Origin: Archivesica marissinica | Lineage: Eukaryota; Mollusca; Bivalvia; Venerida; Vesicomyidae | NCBI GenBank assembly: GCA_014843695.1 | Contig: CM026403.1 | Location: 9,145,117 to 9,209,116 of the forward strand | Direction: 5' to 3' | Length of the DNA: 64,000 nt | Shown here: one piece after another, positions 43,501 through 57,797 of the stretch | Position numbering within the stretch: position 1 is the first letter of the stretch | Layout of the letters: every line of letters begins with the position of its first letter | Program-made: the position numbers and the translations under genes | The notes under the pieces: generated by a model | The model's database searches: none | Told to the model about the DNA's origin: nothing | The model's input: only the letters and a program-made list of their open reading frames with translations

Positions 43501-43779
43501 GGTTGGTACACTGTAAGCATACACTATGCAGTCACTGGTTGGTACACTGTAAGCATGCAGTTACTGGTTGGTACACTGTAAGCATGCATCATGCAGTCAC
43601 TGGTTGGTACACTGTAAGCATACATCATGCAGTCAGTGGTTGTTACACTGTAAGCATACATCATGCAGTCACTGGTTGGTACACTGTAAGCATGCAAGCC
43701 AATGGTTGGTACACTGTAAGCATGCAGCCGATGGTTGGTACACTGTTATCATGCATCATGCAGTCATTGGTTGGTACAC

Positions 43780-44180
43780 TGTAAGCATGCATCTGCGTCA
43801 TTGGTGGTAACTGTAAGCATACACATGCAGTAATAGGTTGTACACTGTAAGCATGATCATAGCAGTCACTGGTTGGTACACTGTAAGCATACAGCATAGT
43901 CACTGGTTGGTCACTGTAAGCATACATCATGCAGTCATTGGTTGCTACACGAAGCAGCATCATGCAGTCATTGGTTGTACACTGTAAGCATACATCATGC
44001 GTCACTGGTTGGTACACTGTAAGCATACATCATGAAGTCACTGGTTGGTACACTGTAAGCATACATCATGCAGTCATTGGTTTGTACACTGTAAGCATGC
44101 ACCATGCATTCATTGGTTGGTACACTTAAGCATACACCATGCAGTCACTGGTTGGTACACTGTAAGATGCAGTCACTGGT
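43780..44180 (+). repeat. Most damaged patch of the array
   Basis: Nearly every unit has indels: gcatctgcgtcattggtggtaactg near 43787, gcatacacatgcagtaatagg near 43818, gcatgatcatagcag near 43852, gcatacagcatagtcac near 43888, ttgctacacgaagcagc near 43942, catgcgtcac near 43995 and gtaagatgcag near 44163. This strongly resembles unpolished long-read sequence. Confidence 0.7.
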
Positions 44181-46108
44181 TGGTACACTGTAAGCATGCA
44201 TCATTCATTCATTGGTTGGTACACTGTAAGCATACATCATGCAGTCACTGGTTGGTACACTGTAAGTATACATCATGCAGTCAGTGGTTGGTACACTGTA
44301 AACATACATCATGCAGTCACTGGTTGGTACACTGTAAGAATACATCATGCAGTCACTAGTTGGTACACTGTAAGCATACATCATGCAGTCACTGGTTGGT
44401 ACACTGTAAGCATACATCATGCAGTCACTAGTTGGTACACTGTAAGCATACATCATGCATTCACTGGTTGGTACACTGTAAGCATACATCATGCAGTCAC
44501 TGGTTGGTACACTGTAAGCATACATCATGCAGTCACTGGTTGGTACACTGTAAGCATACATCATGCAGTCACTGGTTGGTACACTGTAAGCATGCATCAT
44601 GCAGTCACTGGTTGGTACACTGTAAGCATACATCATGCAGTCACTGGTTGGTACACTGTAAGCATGCACCATGCAGTCACTGGTTGGTACACTGTAAGCA
44701 TGCATCATGCAGTCACTGGTTGGTACACTGTAAGCATACATCATGCAGTCACTGGTTGGTACACTGTAAGCATACATCATGCAGTCACTGGTTGGTACAC
44801 TGTAAGCATGCATCATGCAGTCACTGGTTGGTACACTGTAAGCATACATCATGCAGTCACTGGTTGGTACACTGTAAGCATGCAGTCACTGGTTGGTACA
44901 CTGTAAGCATACATCATGCAGTCACTGGTTGGTACACTGTAAGCATGCATCAGCAGTCACTGGTTGGTACACTGTAAGCATACATCATGCAGTCACTGGT
45001 TGGTACACTGTAAGCATGCATCATGCAGTCACTGGTTGGTACACTGTAAGCATGCATCATGCAGTCACTGGTTGGTACACTGTAAGCATGCATCATGCAG
45101 TCACTGGTTGGTACACTGTAAGCATACATCATGCAGTCACTAGTTGGTACACTGTAAGCATGCATCATGCAGTCACTGGTTGGTACACTGTAAGCATGCA
45201 TCATGCAGTCACTGGTTGGTACACTGTAAGCATACATCATGCAGTCACTGGTTGGTACACTGTAAGCATGCATCATGCAGTCACTGGTTGGTACACTGTA
45301 AGCATGCAGCCACTGGTTGGTACACTGTAAGCATACATCATGCAGTCACTGGTTGGTACACTGTAAGCATGCAGTCACTGGTTGGTACACTGTAAGCATG
45401 CATCATGCAGTCACTGGTTGGTACACTGTAAGCATACATCATGCAGTCACTGGTTGGTACACTGTAAGCATACATCATGCAGTCAGTGGTTGGTACACTG
45501 TAAGCATACATCATGCAGTCACTGGTTGGTACACTGTAAGCATCAGCATGCAGTCACTGGTTGGTACACTGTAAGCATGCAAGCAATGGTTGGTACACTG
45601 TAAGCATGCAGCCGATGGTTGGTACACTGTAAGCATGCATCATGCAGTCACTGGTTGGTACACTGTAAGCATGCATCATGCAGTCACTGGTTGGTACACT
45701 GTAAGCATACATCATGCAGTCACTGGTTGGTACACTGTAAGCATGCATCATGCAGTCACTGGTTGGTACACTGTAAGCATACATCATGCATTCACTGGTT
45801 GGTACACTGTAAGCATGCATCATGCAGTCACTGTTCGGTACACTGTAAGCATACATCATGCAGTAAGTGGTTGGTACACTGTAAGCATGCAGTCACTGGT
45901 TGGTACACTGTAAGCATACATCATGCAGTCACTGGTTGGTACACTGTAAGCATACATCATGCAGTCACTGGTTGGTACACTGTAAGCATGCATCATGCAG
46001 TCACTGGTTGGTACACTGTAAGCATGCATCATACAGTCACTGGTTGGTACACTGTAAGCAGACATCATGCAGTCACTGGTTGGTACACTGTAAGCATGCA
46101 GCCACTGG

Positions 46109-46798
46109 TTGGTACACTGTAAGGATACATCATGCAGCCACTGGTTGGTACACTGTAAGGATACATCATGTAGTCACTGGTTGGTACACTGTAAGCATAC
46201 ATCATGCAGTCAGTGGTTGGTACACTGTAAGGATACATCATGTAGTCAGTGGTTGGTACACTGTAAGCATACATCATTCAGTCATTGGTTGTACACTGTA
46301 AGGATACATCATGTAGTCACTGGTTGGTACACTGTAAGCATGCATCATGCAGTCACTGGTTGGTACACTGTAAGGATACATCATGTAGTCATTGGTTGGT
46401 ACACTGTAAGGATACATCATGCAGTCATTGGTTTGTACACTGTAAGGATACATCATGTAGTCACTGGTTGGTACACTGTAAGCATGCATCATGCAATCAC
46501 TGGTTGGTACACTGTAAGCATGCACCATGCAGTTACTGGTTGGTACACTGTAAGCATGCACCATGCAGTTACTGGTTGGTACACTGTAAGCATGCACCAT
46601 GCAGTCACTGGTTGGTACACTGTAAGCATGCACCATGCAGTTACTGGTTGGTACACTGTAAGCATGCACCATGCAGTCACTGGTTGGTACACTGTAAGCA
46701 TGCACCATGCAGTTACTGGTTGGTACACTGTAAGCATGCATCATGCAGCCACTGATTGGTACACTGTAAGCATACACTCACTGGTTGGTACACTGTAA
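46109..46798 (+). repeat. Higher-order block D, copy 5
   Basis: Full-length copy. The next full copy starts 3760 bp downstream at 49869; between them lies a block E copy and the 49113..49781 region. The corresponding distance for 2888 to 6808 is 3920 bp. This is the clearest view of a super-repeat of about 3.8-3.9 kb. Confidence 0.88.
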
Positions 46799-47583
46799 GC
46801 ATGCATCATGCAGTCACTGGTTGGTACACTGTAAGCATGCCTCATGCAGTCACTGGTTGGTACACTGTAAGCATGCATCATACAGTCACTGGTTTGTACA
46901 CTGTAAGCATGCATCATGCAGTCACTGGTTGGTACACTGTAAGCATGCATCATGCAGTCACTGGTTGGTACACTGTAAGCATGCATCATGCAGTCACTGG
47001 TTGGTAGACTGTAAGCATGCATCATTCAGTCACTAGTTGGTACACCGTAAGCATGCATCATGCAGTCACTGGTTGGTACACTGTAAGCATGCATCATGCA
47101 GTCACTGGTTGGTACACTGTAAGCATGCATCATGCAGTCACTGGTTGGTAAACTGTAAGCATGCATCATACAGTCAATAGTTGGTACACTGTAAGCATGC
47201 AACATGCAGTCACTGGTTGGTACACTGTAAGCATGCATCATGCAGTCACTGGTTGGTACACTGTAAGCATGCAGTCACTGGTTGGTACACTGTAAGCATG
47301 TATCATGCAGTCACTGGTTGGTACATTGTAAGCATACAGTCACTGGTTGGTACACTGTAAGTATACATCATGCAGTCACTGGTTGGTACACTGTAAGCAT
47401 ACAGCATGCAGTCACTGGTTGATACACTGTAAGCATACATCATGCAGTCACTGATTGGTACACTGTAAGCATACATCATGCAGTCACTGGTTGGTACACT
47501 GTAAGCATACATCATGCATTCACTGATTGGTACAATGTAGGCATGCATCATGCAGCCACTGGTTGGTACACTGTAAGCATGCA

Positions 47584-48399
47584 TCATACAGTCACTGGTT
47601 GGTACACTGTAAGCATGCAGTCACTGGTCGGTACACTATAAGCATGCATCATGCAGTCACTGGTTGGTACACTGTAAGCATGCATCATGCAGCCACTGGT
47701 TGGTACACTGTAAGCATACATCATGCAGTCACTGATTGGTACACTGTAAGCATGCATCATGCAGCCACTGGTTGGTACACTGTAAGCATACATCATGCAG
47801 TCACTGATTGGTACACTGTAAGCATGCATCATGCAGTCACTGGTTGGAACACTGTAAGCATGCATCATGCAGTCACTGGTTGGTACACTGTAAGCATACA
47901 TCATGCAGTCACTGGTTAGTACACTGTAACAATACATCATGCAGTCACTGGTTGGTACACTGTAAGCATGCATCATGCAGTCACTGGTTGGTACACTGTA
48001 AGCATACATCATGCAGTCACTGGTTGGTACACAGTAAGCATACATCATGCAGTCAGTGGTTGGTACACTGTAAGCATACATCATGCAGTCACTGGTTGGT
48101 ACACTGTAAGCATGCAAGCCAATGGTTGGTACACTGTTAGCATGCATCATGCAGTCATTGGTTGGTACCCTGTAAGCATGCATCATGCAGTCACTGGTTG
48201 GTACACTGTAAGCATACATCATGCAGTCATTGGTTGGTACACTGTAAGCATGCATCATGCAGTCACTGGTTGGTACACTGTAAGCATACATCATGCAGTC
48301 ACTGGTTGGTACACTGTAAGCATACATCATGCAGTCATTGGATTGTACACTGTAAGCATGCATCATGCATTCATTGGTTGGTACACTGTAAGCATACAC
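47584..48399 (+). repeat. Higher-order block E, internally shortened copy
   Basis: Same order as 51272..52267 but 180 bp shorter, that is five whole 36-bp units missing from the first half. The second half, including the gcaagccaatgg and taccctg landmarks, is intact. Confidence 0.85.
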
Positions 48400-49868
48400 A
48401 ATGCAGTCACTGGTTGGTACACTGTAAGCATGCAGTCACTGGTTGGTACACTGTAAGCATGCATCATGCATTCATTGGTTGGTACACTGTAAGCATACAT
48501 CATGCAGTCACTGGTTGGTACACTGTAAGCATACATCATGCAGTCAGTGGTTGGTACACTGTAAGCATACATCATGCAGTCACTGGTTGGTACACTGTAA
48601 GAATACATCATGCAGTCACTAGTTGGTACACTGTATGCATACATCATGCAGTCACTGGTTGGTACAATGTAAGCATACATCATGCAGTCACTAGTTGGTA
48701 CACTGTAAGCATACATCATGCAATCACTGGTTGGTACACTGTAAGCATACATCATGCAGTCACTGGTTGGTACACTGTAAGCATACATCATGCAGTCACT
48801 GGTTAGTACACTGTAAGCATACATCATACAGTCACTGGTTGGTACACTGTAAGCATGCATCATGCAGTCACTGGTTGGTACACTGTAAGCATGCATCATG
48901 CATTCTTTGGTTGGTACATTGTAAGCATACACAATGCAGTCACTGGTTGGTACACTGTAAGCATACATCATGCAGTCAGTGGTTGGTACACTGTAAGCAT
49001 GCAGTCACTGGTTGGTACACTGTAAGCACACATCATGCAGTCAGTGGTTGGTACACTGTAAGCATACATCATGCAGTCACTGGTTGGTACACTGTAAGCA
49101 TGCAGTCACTGGTTGGTACACTGTAAGCATACATCATGCAATCAGTGGTTGGTACACTGTAAGCATGCAGTCACTGGTTGGTACACTGTAAGCATACATC
49201 ATGCATTGACTGGTTGGTACACTGTAAGCATGCATCATGCAGTCACTGGTTGGTACACTGTAAGCATACATCATGCAGTAAGTGGTTGGTACACTGTAAG
49301 CATGCAGTCACTGGTTGGTACACTGTAAGCATACATCATGCAGTCACTGGTTGGTACACTGTAAGCATACATCATGCAGTCACTGGTTGGTACACTGTAA
49401 GCATGCAGCCACTGGTTGGTACACTGTAAGGATACATCATGCAGCTACTGGTTGGTACACTGTAAGGATACATCATGTAGTCTCTGGTTGGTACACTGTA
49501 AGCATACATCATGCAGTCATTGGTTGTACACTGTAAGGATACATCATGTAGTCACTGGTTGGTACACTGTAAGCATGCATCATGCAGTCACTGGTTGGTA
49601 CACTGTAAGGATACATCATGTAGTCATTGGTTGGTACACTGTAAGGATACATCATGCAGTCATTGGTTGGTACACTGTAAGGATACATCATGTAGTCACT
49701 TGTTGGTACACTGTAAGCATGCACCATGCAGTCACTGGTTGGTACACTGTAAGCATGCAGTCACTGGTTGGTACACTGTAAGCATGCATCATGCAGTCAC
49801 TGGTTGGTACACTGTAAGCAGACATCATGCAGTCACTGGTTGGTACACTGTAAGCATGCATCCACTGG

Positions 49869-50558
49869 TTGGTACACTGTAAGGATACATCATGCAGCCA
49901 CTGGTTGGTACACTGTAAGGATACATCATGTAGTCACTGGTTGGTACACTGTAAGCATACATCATGCAGTCAGTCGTTGGTACACTGTAAGGATACATCA
50001 TGTAGTCAGTGGTTGGTACACTGTAAGCATACATCATTCAGTCATTGGTTGTACACTGTAAGGATACATCATGTAGTCACTGGTTGGTACACTGTAAGCA
50101 TGCATCATGCAGTCACTGGTTGGTACACTGTAAGGATACATCATGTAGTCATTGGTTGGTACACTGTAAGGATACATCATGCAGTCATTGGTTTGTACAC
50201 TGTAAGGATACATCATGTAGTCACTGGTTGGTACACTGTAAGCATGCATCATGCAATCACTGGTTGGTACACTGTAAGCATGCACCATGCAGTTACTGGT
50301 TGGTACACTGTAAGCATGCACCATGCAGTTACTGGTTGGTACACTGTAAGCATGCACCATGCAGTCACTGGTTGGTACACTGTAAGCATGCACCATGCAG
50401 TTACTGGTTGGTACACTGTAAGCATGCACCATGCAGTCACTGGTTGGTACACTGTAAGCATGCACCATGCAGTTACTGGTTGGTACACTGTAAGCATGCA
50501 TCATGCAGCCACTGATTGGTACACTGTAAGCATACACTCACTGGTTGGTACACTGTAA
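49869..50558 (+). repeat. Higher-order block D, copy 6
   Basis: Collinear with 46109..46798 at an offset of 3760 (50045/46285, 50249/46489, 50501/46741). It carries the cagtcgttgg variant near 49971, also found at 6911 and 13453 but not at 8171 or 46211, so two D lineages exist. Confidence 0.88.
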
Positions 50559-51271
50559 GCATGCATCATGCAGTCACTGGTTGGTACACTGTAAGCATGC
50601 CTCATGCAGTCACTGGTTGGTACACTGTAAGCATGCATCATACAGTCACTGGTTTGTACACTGTAAGCATGCATCATGCAGTCACTGGTTGGTACACTGT
50701 AAGCATGCATCATGCAGTCACTGGTTGGTACACTGTAAGCATGCATCATGCAGTCACTGGTTGGTAGACTGTAAGCATGCATCATTCAGTCACTAGTTGG
50801 TACACCGTAAGCATGCATCATGCAGTCACTGGTTGGTACACTGTAAGCATGCATCATACAGTCAATAGTTGGTACACTGTAAGCATGCAACATGCAGTCA
50901 CTGGTTGGTACACTGTAAGCATGCATCATGCAGTCACTGGTTGGTACACTGTAAGCATGCAGTCACTGGTTGGTACACTGTAAGCATGTATCATGCAGTC
51001 ACTGGTTGGTACATTGTAAGCATACAGTCACTGGTTGGTACACTGTAAGTATACATCATGCAGTCACTGGTTGGTACACTGTAAGCATACAGCATGCAGT
51101 CACTGGTTGATACACTGTAAGCATACATCATGCAGTCACTGATTGGTACACTGTAAGCATACATCATGCAGTCACTGGTTGGTACACTGTAAGCATACAT
51201 CATGCATTCACTGATTGGTACAATGTAGGCATGCATCATGCAGCCACTGGTTGGTACACTGTAAGCATGCA

Positions 51272-52267
51272 TCATACAGTCACTGGTTGGTACACTGTAA
51301 GCATGCAGTCACTGGTTGGTACACTATAAGCATGCATCATGCAGTCACTGGTTGGTACACTGTAAGCATGCATCATGCAGCCACTGGTTGGTACACTGTA
51401 AGCATACATCATGCAGTCACTGATTGGTACACTGTAAGCATGCATCATGCAGTCACTGATTGGTACACTGTAAGCATACATCATGCAGTCACTGATTGGT
51501 ACACTGTAAGCATGCATCATGCAGCCACTGGTTGGTACACTGTAAGCATACATCATGCAGTCACTGGTTGGTACACTGTAAGCATGCATCCTGCAGTCAC
51601 TGGTTGGTACACTGTAAGCATGCATCATGCAGCCACTGGTTGGTACACTGTAAGCATACATCATGCAGTCACTGATTGGTACACTGTAAGCATGCATCAT
51701 GCAGTCACTGGTTGGAACACTGTAAGCATGCATCATGCAGTCACTGGTTGGTACACTGTAAGCATACATCATGCAGTCACTGGTTAGTACACTGTAACAA
51801 TACATCATGCAGTCACTGGTTGGTACACTGTAAGCATGCATCATGCAGTCACTGGTTGGTACACTGTAAGCATACATCATGCAGTCACTGGTTGGTACAC
51901 AGTAAGCATACATCATGCAGTCAGTGGTTGGTACACTGTAAGCATACATCATGCAGTCACTGGTTGGTACACTGTAAGCATGCAAGCCAATGGTTGGTAC
52001 ACTGTTAGCATGCATCATGCAGTCATTGGTTGGTACCCTGTAAGCATGCATCATGCAGTCACTGGTTGGTACACTGTAAGCATACATCATGCAGTCATTG
52101 GTTGGTACACTGTAAGCATGCATCATGCAGTCACTGGTTGGTACACTGTAAGCATACATCATGCAGTCACTGGTTGGTACACTGTAAGCATACATCATGC
52201 AGTCATTGGATTGTACACTGTAAGCATGCATCATGCATTCATTGGTTGGTACACTGTAAGCATACAC
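51272..52267 (+). repeat. Higher-order block E, copy 3
   Basis: Same length as copies 1 and 2 (offset 34693 from copy 2). Carries the gcatcctgcag variant also present at 4650 and 9571. Confidence 0.88.
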
Positions 52268-54644
52268 AATGCAGTCACTGGTTGGTACACTGTAAGCATG
52301 CAGTCACTGGTTGGTACACTGTAAGCATGCATCATGCATTCATTGGTTGGTACACTGTAAGCATACATCATGCAGTCACTGGTTGGTACACTGTAAGCAT
52401 ACATCATGCAGTCAGTGGTTGGTACACTGTAAGCATACATCATGCAGTCACTGGTTGGTACACTGTAAGAATACATCATGCAGTCACTAGTTGGTACACT
52501 GTAAGCATACATCATGCAGTCACTGGTTGGTACACTGTAAGCATACATCATGCAGTCACTAGTTGGTACACTGTAAGCATACATCATGCAATCACTGGTT
52601 GGTACACTGTAAGCATACATCATGCAGTCACTGGTTGGTACACTGTAAGCATACATCATGCAGTCACTGGTTGGTACACTGTAAGCATACATCATACAGT
52701 CACTGGTTGGTACACTGTAAGCATGCATCATGCAGTCACTGGTTGGTACACTGTAAGCATGCATCATGCAGTCACTGGTTGGTACACTGTAAGCATACAT
52801 CATGCAGTCACTGGTTGGTACACTGTAAGCATGCAGTCACTGGTTGGTACACTGTAAGCATACATCATGCAGTCACTGGTTGGTACACTGTAAGCATACA
52901 TCATGCAGTCACTGGTTGGTACACTGTAAGCATGCAGTCACTGGTTGGTACACTGTAAGCATACATCATGCAATCAGTGGTTGGTACACTGTAAGCATGC
53001 AGTCACTGGTTGGTACACTGTAAGCATACATCATGCATTGACTGGTTGGTACACTGTAAGCATGCATCATGCAGTCACTGGTTGGTACACTGTAAGCATA
53101 CATCATGCAGTAAGTGGTTGGTACACTGTAAGCATGCAGTCACTGGTTGGTACACTGTAAGCATACATCATGCAGTCACTGGTTGGTACACTGTAAGCAT
53201 ACATCATGCAGTCACTGGTTGGTACACTGTAAGCATGCAGCCACTGGTTGGTACACTGTAAGGATACATCATGCAGCTACTGGTTGGTACACTGTAAGGA
53301 TACATCATGTAGTCTCTGGTTGGTACACTGTAAGCATACATCATGCAGTCACTGGTTGGTACACTGTAAGCATACATCATGCAGTCACTGGTTGGTACAG
53401 TGTAAGCATGCATCATGCAGTCACTGGTTGGTACACTGTAAGCATGCATCATACAGTCACTGGTTGGTACACTGTAAGCAGACATCATGCTGTCACTGGT
53501 TGGTACACTGTAAGCATACATAATACAGTCACTGGTTGGTACACTGTAAGCATGCATCATGCAGTCACTGGTTGGTACACTGTAAGCAGGCATCATGCAT
53601 TCATTGGTTGGTACATTGTAAGCATACACAATGCAGTCACTGGTTGGTACACTGTAAGCATGCAGTCACTGGTTGGTACACTGTAAGCATACATCATGCA
53701 GTCAGTGGTTGGTACAATGTAAGCATACATCATGCAGTCAGTGGTTGGTACACTGTAAGCATGCAGCCACTGGTTGGTACACAGTAAGGATACATCATGC
53801 AGTTACTGGTTGGTACACTGTAAGGATACATCATGTAGTCTCTGGTTGGTACACTGTAAGCATACATCATGCAGTCAGTGGTTGGTACACTGTAAGGATA
53901 CATCATGTAGTCATTGGTTGGTACACTGTAAGCATACATCATGCAGTCATTGGTTGTACACTGTAAGGATACATCATGTAGTCACTGGTTGGTACACTGT
54001 AAGCATGCATCATGCAGTCACTGGTTGGTAAACTGTAAGGATACATCATGTAGTCATTGGTTGGTACACTGTAAGGATACATCATGCAGTCATTGGTTGG
54101 TACACTGTAAGGATACATCATGTAGTCACTTGTTGGTACACTGTAAGCATGCACCATGCAGTCACTGGTTGGTACACTGTAAGCATGCAGTCACTGGTTG
54201 GTACACTGTAAGCATGCATCATGCAGTCATTGGTTGGTACACTGTAACCATACATCATGCAGTCACTGGTTGGTACACTGTAAGCATACATCATGCAGTC
54301 ACTGGTTGGTACACTGTAAGCATACACCTTGCAGTCACTGGTTGGTACACTGTAAGCATACATCATACAGTCACTGGTTGGTACACTGTAAGCATGCATC
54401 ATGCAGTCACTGGTTGGTACACTGTAAGCAGGCATCATGCATTCATTGGTTGGTACATTGTAAGCATACACAATGCAGTCACTGGTTGGTACACTGTAAG
54501 CATGCAGTCACTGGTTGGTACACTGTAAGCATACATCATGCAGTCAGTGGTTGGTACAATGTAAGCATACATCATGCAGTCAGTGGTTGGTACACTGTAA
54601 ACATGCAGTCACTGGTTGGTACACTATAAGCATACATCATGCAG

Positions 54645-55154
54645 TCAGTGGATGGTACACTGTAAGCATACATCATCCATCACTGGTTGGTACACTGTAA
54701 GCATACAGTCACTGGTTGGTACACTGTAAGCTTGCATCAAACAGTCACTGGTTGGTACACTGTAAGCATGCATCATAAAATCACTGGTTGGTACACTGTA
54801 AGCATGCATCATGCAGTCACTGGTTGGTACACTGTAAGCATGCATCATGCAGTCACTGGTTGGTACACTGTAAGCATACATCATGCAGTCACTGGTTGGT
54901 ACACTGTAAGCATGCATCAAGCAGTCACTGATTGGTACACTGTAAGCATGCATCATGCAGTCAGTGGTTGGTACACTGTAAGGATGCATCATGCAGTCAC
55001 TGATTGGTACATTGTAAGAATGCATCATGCAGTCACTGATTGGTACACTGTAAGCATGCATCATGCAGTCACTGGTTGGTACACTGTAAGCATGCATCAT
55101 GCAGTGACTGGTTGGTACACTGTAAGCATACACCATGCAGTCACTAGTTGGTAG
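54645..55154 (+). repeat. Higher-order block F, copy 3
   Basis: Carries the acatcatccatcactgg landmark at 54670 and matches 20196..20705 unit for unit. Beyond it the 54.9-57.8 kb segment matches the start of the window instead. Confidence 0.85.
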
Positions 55155-57797
55155 ACTGTAAGCATACACCATGCAGTCAGTGGTTGGTACACTGTAAGCA
55201 TACACCATGCAGTCACTATTTGGTACACTGTAAGCATACACCATGCAATCAGTGGTTGGTACACTGTAAGCATGCATCATGCAGTTACTGGTTGGTACAC
55301 TGTAAGCATGCATCATGCAGTCACTGGTTGGTACACTGTAAGCATGCATCATGCAGTCAGTGGTTGGTACACTATAAGCATTACATCATGCAGTCACGGG
55401 TTGGTACACTGTAACAATACATCATGCAGTCACTGGTTGGTACACTGTAAGCATGCATCATGCAGTCACTGGTTGGTACACTGTAAGCATACACCATGCA
55501 GTCACTGGTTGGTACACTGTAAGCATTCAGTCACTGGTTGGTACACTGTAAGCATGCATCATGCAGTCACTGGTTGGTACACTGTAAGCATACATCATGC
55601 AGTCACTGGTTGGTACACTGTAAGCATACATCATGCAGTCACTGCTTGGTACACTGTAAGCATGCATCATGCAGCCACTGGTTGGTACACTGTAAGCAAA
55701 CATCATGCAGTCACTGGTTGGTACACTGTAAGCATGCATCATGCAGTCACTGGTTGGTACACTGTAAGCATGCAATCACTGGTTGGTACACTGTAAGCAT
55801 ACATCACGCAGTCAGTGGTTGGTACACTGTAAGAATACATCATGCAGTCACTGGTTGGTACACTGTAAGCATGCATCATGCAGTCACTGGTTGGTACACT
55901 GTAAGCTTACATCATGCAGTCACTGGTTAGTACACTGTAACAATACATCATGCAATCACTGGTTGGTACACTGTAAGCATGCATCATGCAGTCACTGGTT
56001 GGTACACTGTAAGCATACACTATGCAGTCACTGGTTGGTACACTGTAAGCATGCAGTCACTGGTTGGTACACTGTAAGCATGCATCATGCAGTCACTGGT
56101 TGGTACACTGTAAGCATACATCATGCAGTCCCTGGTTGGTACACAGTAAGCATACAGCATGCAGTCAGTGGTTGGTACACTGTAAGCATACATCATGCAG
56201 TCACTGGTTGGTACACTGTAAGCATGCACGCCAATGGTTGGTACACTGTAAGCATGCAGACGATGGTTGGTACACTGTTATCATGCATCATGCAGTCATT
56301 GGTTGGTACACTGTAAGCATGCATCATTCATTCATTGGTTGGTACACTGTAAGCATACATCATGCAGTCACTGGTTGGTACACTGTAAGTATACATCATG
56401 CAGTCAGTGGTTGGTACACTGTAAACATACATCATGCAGTCACTGGTTGGTACACTGTAAGAATACATCATGCAGTCACTAGTTGGTACACTGTAAGCAT
56501 ACATCATGCAGTCACTGGTTGGTACACTGTAAGCATACATCATGCAGTCACTGGTTGGTACACTGTAAGCATGCAGTCACTGGTTGGTACACTGTAAGCA
56601 TACATCATGCAGTCAGTGGTTGGTACACTGTAAGCATGCAGTCACTGGTTGGTACACTGTAAGCATACATCATGCAGTCACTGGTTGGTACACTGTAAGC
56701 ATGCATCATGCAGTCACTGGTTGGTACACTGTAAGCATACATCATGCAGTCACTGGTTGGTACACTGTAAGCATACATCATGCAGTCACTGGTTGGTACA
56801 CTGTAAGCATACATCATGCAGTCACTGGTTGGTACACTGTAAGAATACATCATGCAGTCACTAGTTGGTACACTGTAAGCATACATCATGCAGTCACTGG
56901 TTGGTACACTGTAAGCATACATCATGCAGTCACTAGTTGGTACACTGTAAGCATACATCATGCATTCACTGGTTGGTACACTGTAAGCATACATCATGCA
57001 GTCACTGGTTGGTACACTGTAAGCATACATCATGCAGTCACTGGTTGGTACACTGTAAGCATACATCATGCAGTCACTGGTTGGTACACTGTAAGCATAC
57101 ATCATACAGTCACTGGTTGGTACACTGTAAGCATGCATCATGCAGTCACTGGTTGGTACACTGTAAGCATGCATCATGCATTCATTGGTTGGTACATTGT
57201 AAGCATACACAATGCAGTCACTGGTTGGTACACTGTAAGCATACATCATGCAGTCAGTGGTTGGTACACTGTAGGCATACATCATGCAGTCAGTGGTTGG
57301 TACACTGTAAGCATGCAGTCACTGGTTGGTACATTGTAAGCATACATCATGCAGTCAGTGGTTGGTACACTGTAAGCATACATCATGCAGTCACTGGTTG
57401 GTACACTGTAAGCATGCAGTCACTGGTTGGTACACTGTAAGCATACATCATGCAATCAGTGGTTGGTACACTGTAAGCATGCCGTCACTGGTTAGTACAC
57501 TGTAAGCATACATCATGCATTGACTGGTTGGTACACTGTAAGCATGCATCATGCAGTCACTGTTCGGTACACTGTAAGCATACATCATGCAGTAAGTGGT
57601 TGGTACACTGTAAGCATGCAGTCACTGGTTGGTACACTGTAAGCATACATCATGCAGTCACTGGTTGGTACACTGTAAGCATACATCATGCAGTCACTGG
57701 TTGGTACAGTGTAAGCATGCATCATGCAGTCACTGGTTGGTACACTGTAAGCATGCATCATACAGTCACTGGTTGGTACACTGTAAGCATACATCAT
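54949..57797 (+). repeat. Higher-order block, second copy of the 54.95-kb-apart pair
   Basis: Collinear with 1..2847. A single-base insertion (gcattacatc near 55378) shifts the offset from 54949 to 54950; the same gcattacatc form is present at 21001, linking this segment to the 20-21 kb region as well. After about 57797 the two copies diverge. Confidence 0.85.
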
